Of a DNA stretch of 22,566 nt, positions 1-7,198 are shown one piece after another. Under the pieces are notes generated by a model. It did not search any database. It was not told the origin of the DNA and worked only from the letters and a program-made list of their open reading frames with translations. The translations under genes were made by a program, and so were the position numbers. The stretch lies in assembly GCA_963605425.1 (NCBI GenBank), contig CAVCUQ010000022.1:1-22566 (forward strand). Direction: 5' to 3'. The DNA is from JAEELC01 sp963605425. Lineage in GTDB: Bacteria > Bacillota_I > Bacilli_A > Acholeplasmatales > Anaeroplasmataceae. Numbering within the stretch: position 1 is the stretch's first letter; the number at the start of each line of letters is the position of its first letter.

Positions 1-23
1 TTTAATTAGTTAAAATTAATAAT

Positions 24-458
24 TTATTCATTATTTTTTTTATTTATTATGATTTCTTGTGGTGGGAAAGCAGATGCAATATCAATAATATCATTAAGAG
101 TAATAATTAGATAATGTCCTACACCTTCTGAAAAGCCCCAACTTTCTTTTTTTAACCATAAGGTAAAATCAGTCTCAGCTGTTGCGATAAAAAATGGATT
201 ACCATAGAATTTTTTTGCTCGATATTCATTTAGTGCTTTTGTTTTACCGTTAAGATATGTTTCCATTCTTGATCCTTCATCTGTATCGCAAATACAGTCA
301 ACTGCTCCAAAACGAATTTTTACTTCATTATTAATACCATCTAATGTAATTAAAGTTCCATTAATATCTTGAAGGATTGACATAACTTCATAATTATCAT
401 CAGGAATATCATTATTATAACTTTTAATCTCCATATCGTATTTTAATTTTCCTTCCAT
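24..458 (-). CDS. Small soluble protein, possible immunity protein
   Basis: I do not recognise a named family with certainty. The 144-residue product has no signal peptide or membrane segment and is acidic, with a pattern (DEGSR near residue 61, a WLKKESWG segment near 101, then HYLIITLNDIIDIAS and a proline-containing tail) that recalls small Firmicutes proteins found beside polymorphic toxins. That resemblance is from memory and is not proven here. The start is uncertain. The ATG at 458 has no ribosome site directly before it. A second in-frame ATG at 434 (residue 9) lies 8 bases inside the end of an upstream open frame that stops at 424, with GGAAGG some 16 bases before it, so translation may depend on coupling. 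The overlap with an orphan C-terminal peptide fits the end of a toxin-immunity pair. It could equally be an unrelated cytosolic protein. Confidence 0.6.
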   Translation of the reverse strand: MEGKLKYDMEIKSYNNDIPDDNYEVMSILQDINGTLITLDGINNEVKIRFGAVDCICDTDEGSRMETYLNGKTKALNEYRAKKFYGNPFFIATAETDFTLWLKKESWGFSEGVGHYLIITLNDIIDIASAFPPQEIIINKKNNE

Positions 459-567
459 TTGGTAATTGTATTTCTAAAGTTGGTGTTCCGTAAGTACTAT
501 TTGGTCTAACATTAACATCACTTTTATAAATTTGTAACTTTAAAATACTATAACAATTTTTCAAATG
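424..567 (-). pseudogene. Orphan C-terminal coding remnant, possibly the tail of a toxin
   Basis: An open frame of 47 codons ends in TAA at 424-426 and overlaps the start of the small gene below it. Its second half reads like real protein: VRPNSTYGTPTLEIQLPN then GRKIKIRYGD, an alternating beta-strand pattern with a charged end typical of a compact domain C-terminus. The frame is closed by TAA at 568-570. It has no ATG and only a possible TTG at 562-564 without a ribosome site. The adjoining upstream bases carry short open stretches in other frames, as expected of a decayed gene. The overlap with an immunity-like gene suggests the stump of a polymorphic toxin, but I cannot identify the toxin class. 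It could be chance coding-like sequence. Confidence 0.35.
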
Positions 568-690
568 TTATTCAATGGTAAATGCAAACACATTTGATAA
601 CCATAAAGAATTGCATTAGAAAGTTTTAATGGTATTTTTGAATTTAGCTTTAATTACTAATTGATACATAAAATAAAAATATTAATGTAA

Positions 691-726
691 TCGTGTCACT
701 ATCATGTCACTTTTTAAGTGACACGA
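691..726. repeat. Alternative inverted repeats sharing one arm
   Basis: The left arm TCGTGTCACT (691-700) pairs perfectly with AGTGACACGA (717-726). A second copy of the TGTCAC core at 705-712 (TGTCACTT) pairs perfectly with AAGTGACA (716-723) around a three-base TTT loop. Both pairings use the same right arm, so the two hairpins exclude each other. Neither strand has a T run directly after the structure, so it does not look like an ordinary intrinsic terminator. It may be an operator, an attenuator-like switch or a mobile-element end. Confidence 0.6.
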
Positions 727-748
727 TTAAGAATAAAAGTGGACTGAT

Positions 749-776
749 AAAAAAATTGATACCAATATAGGTATCA
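749..776 (-). terminator. Rho-independent terminator after the 567-residue gene
   Basis: On the minus strand the arms TGATACC (776-770) and GGTATCA (763-757) form a perfect seven-pair stem with a six-base loop, followed by a T-rich run. It begins about 10 bases after the TAG stop of the gene at 786, which marks the end of the two-gene operon of paralogous proteins. Confidence 0.85.
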
Positions 777-785
777 GCTTTTTAA

Positions 786-2489
786 CTATTTTATAATTTG
801 ATTAAGTTCTTTAGAATTATCTTCGATTATTTCAACTTTATCATTAACTACGACTTTATCAGATAAATCTACATTTAATTCTTTTCTAACAGCCTTGTTT
901 AATTCTTTCACATCATCACTTAATTCTGCTTCATAATTTTCTTCAAATGAAGTTTTAATATGTTTAAAGTCTTCTTTAATCATATCATTAAATTTAGCAA
1001 CATTATCTTCACTAACCTTAAATCTATCATCAAATCTCTTTTGAACATTAATGAATGGATGGAATAATCTAAAGAAGAATCCTTTACTCTTTAAGTAAGC
1101 ATCCTTATCATGATTTACATGAACTGGAATAATATCCATTGAAGCTTTACCCTTAAAATTAGTATATCTAGTAGCTGCTATATAATGATTTCCTTCAAAC
1201 ATCTTCTTTGCAAGTAACATATAAGCTTTCTTTGAGAAGTCTCTATCTTTTGGTTCGTCTTTTAATTCATCTTGAGCACTTAATGCTTTACCATCGATAT
1301 AGATTCTATCAATTAATTCTATTTTGGCAGTACGTTGTACTTCAATATCAGTTGTACCACGTGTTCCAAACTCACTTATAAGTCCACCGAAAGTATCTTT
1401 TAAAGTACTACCTTGTTTTTCAAGTATTGCATTATTATGATTTTTAAAATATGACTCAGTCTTACTTCTTACTTCATATGCTTCACTTGGCATATCAAAT
1501 TCAATCTTACCATCATATTTACTAGAAGCTATCTTAGATAAAGCTTCATCAAGTTTACCTACTTTAGCACTACGGCTTTGAAGAGCTTGAGAATAATTAC
1601 CCATTGAAATCTTAGTGTAGTCATTCATATGGAAATCATAATCAATATAATCATGACACATGTCTACATTAATTTTACAAATTTTAACATTTATAGCTTC
1701 TATCTTTTTAAATTCATCGATAGATTTATAATTCTTTTCTAGATAAGTTTTAAATTCCTGAGCCTTTACTTCTGATGTTTGAGCTTGATAGCTAAAAGCA
1801 ATAAGCTTATAACAATCATCAAGTTTATTAGTATCATAATTATTTAGATTATTAATTACCTCTAATTTAAGTTTATCTAAATTATCGATATAAGGACCAG
1901 CAGTTTTTAAGATTTTTAGATAATTATTTCTTCTAATAGAGCCAACATACTTACCTGCAATACTAAACTTCTTATTAAAATCAAATATATCTTCATAATT
2001 AAATTCACCTTTATCTAAATAAGCTAAGGCTTCATCTAATTGATTCTTTAAAAATTCAGGCTTTGTTTCATTTAAAAGTTTATTAAGTCTTTCTGGAATA
2101 TAGTAATCAGTTTTAGCATACTCTTCTGCTTTTTTCTTCTTATCCTCAATATGAGCTAATTTATCTTCATAAGCTTTTTTAGCCTCTTCTTTTAAATCTT
2201 CCTTTATCTTAGCTAATTCTTCTTTAGTATAAGTAGGCATAAATGCTCTAAGAAGCTTTTCAACCTCTGCCTTATACTCATCATCAGTAATATTAGGCTT
2301 ATTTAAAGATATAAGATAACTCATATTTAGTAAGTCTCTCTTATCGAAATTCTTATTACTAGTTTCGATATTATCAAATTCTCTATGAGTTACAACCTTA
2401 TTATAAACATCATAATAAAGTTCATGACGTTTCTTTATTATATCAGTTGCTTTCTTAAAGGTTTCAGGGTTATTAAAATATTTTGGCAT
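786..2489 (-). CDS. Helical protein of unknown function, paralogue of the upstream gene
   Basis: The family is not recognised. The 567-residue product has no signal peptide or transmembrane helix and is rich in Lys, Glu and Asp. A charged, probably coiled-coil stretch lies near residues 85-130. It is a clear paralogue of the 604-residue protein encoded just upstream. Shared landmarks are a DLLNMSY motif near residue 52, a DDEYKAEVEKLLRAF segment near 70, IDGKAL near 400, FEGNHYIAATRY near 430, and DIIPVHVNHDK followed by an aromatic segment (GFFFRLFHPF) near 470. The C-terminus is a low-complexity acidic tail. The ATG follows AAAGAGGT with seven bases of spacing. Only 14 bases separate it from the stop of the paralogue, so the two are co-transcribed, ending at the hairpin at 749-776. 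The conserved EGNH motif could be functional, but I assign no activity. Confidence 0.85.
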   Translation of the reverse strand: MPKYFNNPETFKKATDIIKKRHELYYDVYNKVVTHREFDNIETSNKNFDKRDLLNMSYLISLNKPNITDDEYKAEVEKLLRAFMPTYTKEELAKIKEDLKEEAKKAYEDKLAHIEDKKKKAEEYAKTDYYIPERLNKLLNETKPEFLKNQLDEALAYLDKGEFNYEDIFDFNKKFSIAGKYVGSIRRNNYLKILKTAGPYIDNLDKLKLEVINNLNNYDTNKLDDCYKLIAFSYQAQTSEVKAQEFKTYLEKNYKSIDEFKKIEAINVKICKINVDMCHDYIDYDFHMNDYTKISMGNYSQALQSRSAKVGKLDEALSKIASSKYDGKIEFDMPSEAYEVRSKTESYFKNHNNAILEKQGSTLKDTFGGLISEFGTRGTTDIEVQRTAKIELIDRIYIDGKALSAQDELKDEPKDRDFSKKAYMLLAKKMFEGNHYIAATRYTNFKGKASMDIIPVHVNHDKDAYLKSKGFFFRLFHPFINVQKRFDDRFKVSEDNVAKFNDMIKEDFKHIKTSFEENYEAELSDDVKELNKAVRKELNVDLSDKVVVNDKVEIIEDNSKELNQIIK

Positions 2490-2503
2490 ATTAATACCTC
2501 TTT

Positions 2504-4318
2504 CTATTTATCTTTATTTAATTCTAAAGCATTTTCATTAACAATATTATATTCATCATCTTCAATAATATTATTATTGTTTTCTAAATTCTTTGAATTA
2601 GTATTTATAATGAATTCTTCCTCATTTTCTTTAATAAATGATTTGTTTAAATCATTATTTAGATTCTTTTCTAGCTCATTATCTTTTTCACGAAGTTCAT
2701 TATTCTTCCTTTCAGAAAACATATCACAATAAGCACCCATAGTCATTCTGATTTGTTTCTTATATGATCTAATAGTAGCTTCATCAGTAACCTTTAAAGC
2801 ATCAAACTTTTTATCTACATTAGTAAAGTAGGCCTTAAATTTATTCCAACCAGACTTGCTTGCAACATAACCTTTCTTATTATGTTTAAATTCAACAGGA
2901 ACAATTTCATAATCCATACGATTCTTAAATTCTTTAAATCTTACATAATTGATTGAATGATTACCTTCTACAATTGCATTAAGCATAATAGAAGCGCTCG
3001 CATACATTACTGTTCTTGGATTTACAATTTCTGTTGTTGCTAAATAAGTCTTAAGGGGTTCTATATTTTTTACTTGAACACCATCAATGAAGAATTTTTC
3101 ATAATTCATTAACCCTAGATATTGACTCGTTCTCTCGTCACTTGTTTCACTTAATGAGCAAGCTTCAAGTTGATTAATTAAAGTGTCACGAAGAGTATTT
3201 TCATAATGATCTTCTTCTTGTCTAGTTAATGGATCAACTCTTTCGGCTTCAGGTTTTAATTTTTCAAGATATCTATGAGCTAGTAGTTGCATCTTATAAG
3301 TTGATTCATGAAGACGGAAATCAATCTTACCTTTTGTAACAAGAGAATATTGTAAAATTAATTTTTGCTTGTTATACCAAGGTGCAATTGCTTCATGAGC
3401 TTCATTGTTTATTTCATAACTTGAACCTAAAGATAATTCGGAATATTTATTAGCGTCAAATCTATAACTTAATAAATCTTTAGTTATTTCATATTGATAT
3501 GGTTCAGTCTTTACATGAAGATTTTCAAGCTCAGTATTAACATCTGCTGTAGGAACTTTAGATTTATAATAATCTTTGAATTCGTCTCCCTTAGTAGCTA
3601 TTGTTTGGGTTAACATACAGAATACTGCACATTTATAGTTATCTTTAAAATCATATTTATCTAATTTATTAATATTTTCAACCATAAACTTCTTAAAGTT
3701 ATCTAAGAAATCTAAATATTTAGTAACTTTAGGTTCTATCAATTTAAAGGCTCTCTTTGAATATTCGCCAATTCTTGTTCCTTCAATATGGTTTTTACTA
3801 ATAGCTCTAGCTATATTCATAAAGTTAGCAGGTTTTTCCATTAGATCTCTCTTACAATCAAGCCACCAATTTATTAAATGTCCTTTGTCAGCGTCCTTAA
3901 CCATGTCAAAATATCTATCATCTTCACCATGTTCTTTTTTATAAGCTTCAGCTTTTTCTAATGCAGTACCACTTTCAGCCATTTTTGTTTCATAAGTCTT
4001 AGTTACAAGTTCAACCACTTCGTCTCTTAATTTCTTCATTTCATCTTCAGGAAAATCAGGAGAGAAAGCTGAAATCATTTCCTTTAACTTAGCTTTATAT
4101 TCATCATCATCCATTTCAGGATTTGAAAAATTAAAAGCATAACTTAAATTTAAAAAGTCTCTTGCATCGATGTTTCCTTTACCAGATGCAATAAAACTAA
4201 ATCCACTCTTTACATCATCAGTTACTATTTCATCATATAGTTTTTTTCTTTGAGCAAAAACAGCTTCTATTCTATCTACATTTGTTCTTGATTTTATATA
4301 TACATTAGGTCTTGGCAT
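2504..4318 (-). CDS. Helical protein of unknown function, first of a paralogous pair
   Basis: The family is not recognised. The 604-residue product has no export signal and is predicted to be largely alpha-helical. It aligns along most of its length with the 567-residue neighbour: DFLNLSYAF with DLLNMSYLI, DDDEYKAKLKEMISAF with DDEYKAEVEKLLRAF, FFIDGVQV with IYIDGKAL, VEGNHSINYVRF with FEGNHYIAATRY, and YEIVPVEFKHNKKGY with DIIPVHVNHDKDAY. An aromatic segment GWNKFKAYF near residue 490 is followed by KVTDEA near 505. The last 70 residues are an Asn/Glu/Asp-rich, low-complexity tail. The ATG is preceded by AGGAGG with seven bases of spacing. The lack of an export signal suggests cytoplasmic action, but tail composition and the nearby secreted phosphatase leave non-classical export possible. 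Confidence 0.85.
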   Translation of the reverse strand: MPRPNVYIKSRTNVDRIEAVFAQRKKLYDEIVTDDVKSGFSFIASGKGNIDARDFLNLSYAFNFSNPEMDDDEYKAKLKEMISAFSPDFPEDEMKKLRDEVVELVTKTYETKMAESGTALEKAEAYKKEHGEDDRYFDMVKDADKGHLINWWLDCKRDLMEKPANFMNIARAISKNHIEGTRIGEYSKRAFKLIEPKVTKYLDFLDNFKKFMVENINKLDKYDFKDNYKCAVFCMLTQTIATKGDEFKDYYKSKVPTADVNTELENLHVKTEPYQYEITKDLLSYRFDANKYSELSLGSSYEINNEAHEAIAPWYNKQKLILQYSLVTKGKIDFRLHESTYKMQLLAHRYLEKLKPEAERVDPLTRQEEDHYENTLRDTLINQLEACSLSETSDERTSQYLGLMNYEKFFIDGVQVKNIEPLKTYLATTEIVNPRTVMYASASIMLNAIVEGNHSINYVRFKEFKNRMDYEIVPVEFKHNKKGYVASKSGWNKFKAYFTNVDKKFDALKVTDEATIRSYKKQIRMTMGAYCDMFSERKNNELREKDNELEKNLNNDLNKSFIKENEEEFIINTNSKNLENNNNIIEDDEYNIVNENALELNKDK

Positions 4319-4342
4319 ATTAAATCCTCCTCTTAATTATTT

Positions 4343-4371
4343 TTATGATTTTATTATATATTATTTTTCAA
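4343..4371 (-). promoter_or_regulatory. Candidate promoter of the paralogous pair
   Basis: On the minus strand TTGAAA (4371-4366) is followed after 17 bases by TCATAA (4348-4343), which would start transcription about 17 bases before the ribosome site. A better-looking TATAAT lies at 4358-4353 but has no good -35 element at the right distance. The region is very AT-rich, so such matches are cheap. The position after a terminator and before a gene with a strong ribosome site supports a promoter somewhere here. Confidence 0.4.
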
Positions 4372-4392
4372 ATTATGTGTGTAATAAATGTG

Positions 4393-4422
4393 AAAAAAAT
4401 ACAATGATTTTACTCATTGTAT
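4393..4422 (-). terminator. Rho-independent terminator after the phosphatase gene
   Basis: On the minus strand ATACAATGA (4422-4414) pairs perfectly with TCATTGTAT (4407-4399) around a six-base loop, and seven thymines follow. It sits eight bases after the TAA stop of the lipoprotein phosphatase and closes that operon. Confidence 0.9.
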
Positions 4423-4429
4423 CATTTCT

Positions 4430-5626
4430 TTATTTAGTTAAAAAGTTAATAAGACTTTCAATTTCAGTTTCACTCATTCCGCCATCTTTAAGATATGTTT
4501 TAGCGTCTTCTACATAAGAAGCACTCTTAAGAACATCTAGATTACTAGTTTTATGTAATGATTCTAAGAAGGTATCAAAGTATAATTCTTTAATCTTAGT
4601 ATATTTTTCTAAAGAAGTATCAGTGCTTATCTTATAATAATTGTAGTATGTTTTCATGTAGTCTGCCTCAAGTTCCGAGTAACTTGCACCACATAAAGCT
4701 TCAATTAAAAGACAAACAAATCCTGTTCTATCTTTACCTTCCATGCAATGGATATAAATCTTACTAGAAGAATTAGACTTAGCCAATGCTTCTTTTAAGC
4801 CCTTAACTACTTTTTGTTTATACTCTGCACTTTCATAGCTTGATGACATAGATAGAAGACTAACATTTTCATTTTCATATAATGCTTTAGTATATGGGAA
4901 TGAATAAGTGCTGTCAGCTAAATATTTTTCCATATTTTCATTGCTATCAGCTAAATCAATATTATAAGTTATATTAGTTTCTTTTAAAATTTCATCTACT
5001 ACACTAGCTCTACCGTGTGTATTATCACATGGACTAGCTCCGCGAAATAACAAATTCTCTTTTAAGTTTCCACCTTTCATCGCTCTAAAGTTTGCAAACT
5101 CATATTTATTTGTATAATCATTCAAATCAGATGAATAACTTTGAGATAAAGCTTCTTGAGTTGATAGATATTTACTCTTTTCATTTAATGATAAAGTAAC
5201 AGTAATATCTTCATTTAATTTGGCCTGTTCCCAAATACCTTGATTATTATAGGTAATAGTTACTAAATTAGTACCTGGATAAGATACAACTAGTGGAAGA
5301 CCAGATTTAACATAGTAACCATTAAAATAAGGAATATCAATTAAGGATAGGCCATTAGAGAAGATAGCGTTAACGCTATCTCCTAGTTCAAATCCTAAAG
5401 CCTTAAAATCTGATTCTGATATATCGCATATACAAGCAGAGAATTTTGTATCCTTTCTTATATTTAAAGTAACACTAACTTCACTTTCACTTGTACTATT
5501 ACTATTAGAAGAATCATTTGTATTATTATTTTTACATGATGTAATAATTGTCATAGGAGTTAATATTAAACCTAAAGTAATTAGTTTCTTTGCAATTTTA
5601 TTTACTCTTGTTATCAAAGCTAACAC
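4430..5626 (-). CDS. Secreted lipoprotein phosphatase of the HCxxGKDRTG type
   Basis: The 398-residue product begins with a lysine-containing hydrophobic signal and a lipobox ending ITSC, with lipidation expected at Cys31, then a Ser/Asn-rich linker. The C-terminal half carries HCMEGKDRTG at residues 293-302, with nucleophile Cys294 and phosphate-binding Arg300. This signature defines bacterial tyrosine phosphatases that often also act on phosphoinositides (MptpB, Listeria LipA and relatives). A segment near residues 65-115 (GDSVNAIFSNG, IDIPYFNGYYVKSG, YPG) forms a separate beta-rich domain seen in gut Firmicutes relatives, from memory. The start is GTG at 5626, 29 bases inside the preceding gene, after an AGAAGAAG purine run, so translation is probably coupled. 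Lipidation would place the enzyme outside the membrane, where host or surface phosphoproteins or lipids are possible substrates. Substrate choice is inferred. Confidence 0.85.
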   Translation of the reverse strand: MLALITRVNKIAKKLITLGLILTPMTIITSCKNNNTNDSSNSNSTSESEVSVTLNIRKDTKFSACICDISESDFKALGFELGDSVNAIFSNGLSLIDIPYFNGYYVKSGLPLVVSYPGTNLVTITYNNQGIWEQAKLNEDITVTLSLNEKSKYLSTQEALSQSYSSDLNDYTNKYEFANFRAMKGGNLKENLLFRGASPCDNTHGRASVVDEILKETNITYNIDLADSNENMEKYLADSTYSFPYTKALYENENVSLLSMSSSYESAEYKQKVVKGLKEALAKSNSSSKIYIHCMEGKDRTGFVCLLIEALCGASYSELEADYMKTYYNYYKISTDTSLEKYTKIKELYFDTFLESLHKTSNLDVLKSASYVEDAKTYLKDGGMSETEIESLINFLTK

Positions 5627-7073
5627 TCTTTTCTTCTTCTGATATAGAATTAGATTTATTAAGGTCTAAATTAACACTTTTATCTAAATTCTTATAATCA
5701 TTTTCAACAACTACGAAGTCATCAACAATAATTTCAGTCTTATAAATGTTATGATCTTTAACTTCTTTAATCAAATCATTAAGATCCTTTTCACTCTTTA
5801 AGCTTAATGCTTTTGCATCCTTGATATAACTATTATAATTGATATTCTCGTCATCTACTTTTTTAAGAACTTCATCAGTTGTTACATGAAGACTTGAAGC
5901 TAAACGTTGTGTAACATCCACAAGTTCTCTTTGTTCAGCTCTAAATCTAGGATAATTAAAGATTTTCTTCCAAATAGATTGATTATAAACAGCTTCCTTC
6001 ATAAGAGAAAATTTTTGTCTTTGATTCATTAGATATTCTTCTCTGTTCATATCATATTTATTATCAAGACCAGATAAAATAGATTCTTTCATTTCTTTAA
6101 GAAGACTCATTCTATCTTTATTGTTTAATGAGCGAATTGCTTTCTTATCTTCAATTCTAGCTTGAATCTTAGGATCATACTTAAATTCTATATTCTTAAA
6201 ATACTTATTACGCATTTCTTCATATAATGGTTGAATAGACTTAGTATAATTTCTTCTTATTTCATCCTCGCTTAAAGGGCCTCTCTCAGTTGAAGCTGAT
6301 CTATAAATTATAAACTTCATGTAAGCTTTAATATATTGATCTGCTGGATAGAATTCATACTTTTTAGAATAATCTCTAATAATAATATCAGAGAAATCTC
6401 TATTTTCTTTTTCAAGTTCACTTGTAATAAGTCTCTTGCTTAAATCAATTTTAGAGTGTCCGTGGTTATAGAATTCTTCAAATGGTCTTCTAACATTTGA
6501 TTCTCCTAATTCCTTCATTAAGTCAAATAGTTCTGCTTTATACTTTATTTCAAGTTCAGCATTTTCTCTTTCAGTAAGTGCCTTTTCAGCCTCGTTATAA
6601 GCTTTCCTATCAGCCTCATTAGCTAAAGCTTCCTCATTAAAACCTGCAATACGAGCTGCACAAACAGGAGTAGCTAAGAATTTGGCAATACATTCAGCCA
6701 TATCCTTACATCTACCTTCCTTAATTAACTTTTTAGAATGTTCGTAAGTGTTCTTTGCATAAATAAAATAACTATTTTTAAAGTTATTTAAGATAGTTTT
6801 AGAATATACCTTATTTAAATATTCAATAAAATCATCTTCAAGTAGTAAACTTTTTTTATCCTTAATATATTCAATTTCATGTGGCGTAATTAAAATATCT
6901 TCGGCCTCGAATTCATCAAAACTATTTTCTTCTAGAGCTTCTTCTTCCACTACCTCTTCTGCATTTTCTTCTTCTTCCACTACCTCTTCTGCATTTTCTG
7001 CTTCTTCTTCCACCACTTCTTTAGTATTTTCTACTTCTTCTTCACTTGAATCATAATCATCATCTTCTAACAT
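5598..7073 (-). CDS. Acidic-headed helical protein of unknown function
   Basis: The family is not recognised. The 491-residue product has no export signal. Residues 1-60 are extremely acidic and contain a tandem repeat around EEVVEEEENA. The middle is highly charged and helical. Near residue 367 lies SIWKKIFNYPRF, followed near 395 by HVTTDEVLKK. This order (aromatic helix, then a valine-threonine/serine-acidic motif) also occurs near the end of the 604- and 567-residue proteins, and all three end in low-complexity tails, so a distant relationship is likely but unproven. The ATG follows AAAGGAGG, a near-perfect ribosome site. The gene overlaps the phosphatase start by 29 bases, so the two form an operon ending at 4393-4422. 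I see no convincing promoter in 7074-7162, although the preceding operon ends at 7163, so one should lie there. Confidence 0.82.
   Translation of the reverse strand: MLEDDDYDSSEEEVENTKEVVEEEAENAEEVVEEEENAEEVVEEEALEENSFDEFEAEDILITPHEIEYIKDKKSLLLEDDFIEYLNKVYSKTILNNFKNSYFIYAKNTYEHSKKLIKEGRCKDMAECIAKFLATPVCAARIAGFNEEALANEADRKAYNEAEKALTERENAELEIKYKAELFDLMKELGESNVRRPFEEFYNHGHSKIDLSKRLITSELEKENRDFSDIIIRDYSKKYEFYPADQYIKAYMKFIIYRSASTERGPLSEDEIRRNYTKSIQPLYEEMRNKYFKNIEFKYDPKIQARIEDKKAIRSLNNKDRMSLLKEMKESILSGLDNKYDMNREEYLMNQRQKFSLMKEAVYNQSIWKKIFNYPRFRAEQRELVDVTQRLASSLHVTTDEVLKKVDDENINYNSYIKDAKALSLKSEKDLNDLIKEVKDHNIYKTEIIVDDFVVVENDYKNLDKSVNLDLNKSNSISEEEKSVSFDNKSK
6941..7033 (-). repeat. In-frame 30-base tandem repeat in the acidic head
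   Basis: Bases 6941-6969 and 6971-6999 are identical copies offset by 30 bases, with a third, degenerate copy at about 7001-7033. Each unit encodes roughly EEVVEEEENA, so copy number changes would keep the frame and alter only the length of the acidic head. The near-perfect identity of two copies suggests recent expansion by slippage or recombination. Confidence 0.85.
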
Positions 7074-7162
7074 ATAAAAATCCTCCTTTATATTTGTTTT
7101 AATTCTATCATTTAATATTTATTATCTCTATATATTTTTTAAAATATTCACAATACTTTCAC

Positions 7163-7193
7163 AAAAAGACGCATACCCTAAAGTATACGTCTT
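7163..7193 (-). terminator. Rho-independent terminator after the dipeptidase gene
   Basis: On the minus strand AAGACGTATAC (7193-7183) pairs with GTATGCGTCTT (7176-7166), eleven pairs with one G-U, around a six-base loop, followed by a short T run. It lies six bases after the TAG stop of the dipeptidase and closes the luxS operon. Confidence 0.9.
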
Positions 7194-7198
7194 AAATT

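Larger units (their letters stand above)
459..785. other. Intergenic stretch between the small gene and the paralogous pair
   Basis: These 327 bases hold no complete gene. From high to low coordinates they contain a hairpin terminator (749-776), a 36-base double hairpin (691-726), an AT-rich stretch with only short open frames, and the frame of the orphan C-terminal peptide that runs into the next gene. One short frame in 560-650 contains AILYGYQMCLHLPLNN, which may be decayed coding sequence. I see no convincing promoter for the downstream small gene. Confidence 0.6.

Noticed and set aside
570..650. TGA read as tryptophan, which would lengthen a short frame here
   Set aside because: All long genes in the window use TGG for tryptophan and none is interrupted by TGA, so there is no support for a changed code.
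2385..2732. Plus-strand open frame of 115 codons
   Set aside because: It lies antisense across two strongly supported genes with good ribosome sites, and its composition (Ser, Phe, Leu runs) is what the complement of Lys/Glu-rich coding sequence gives.
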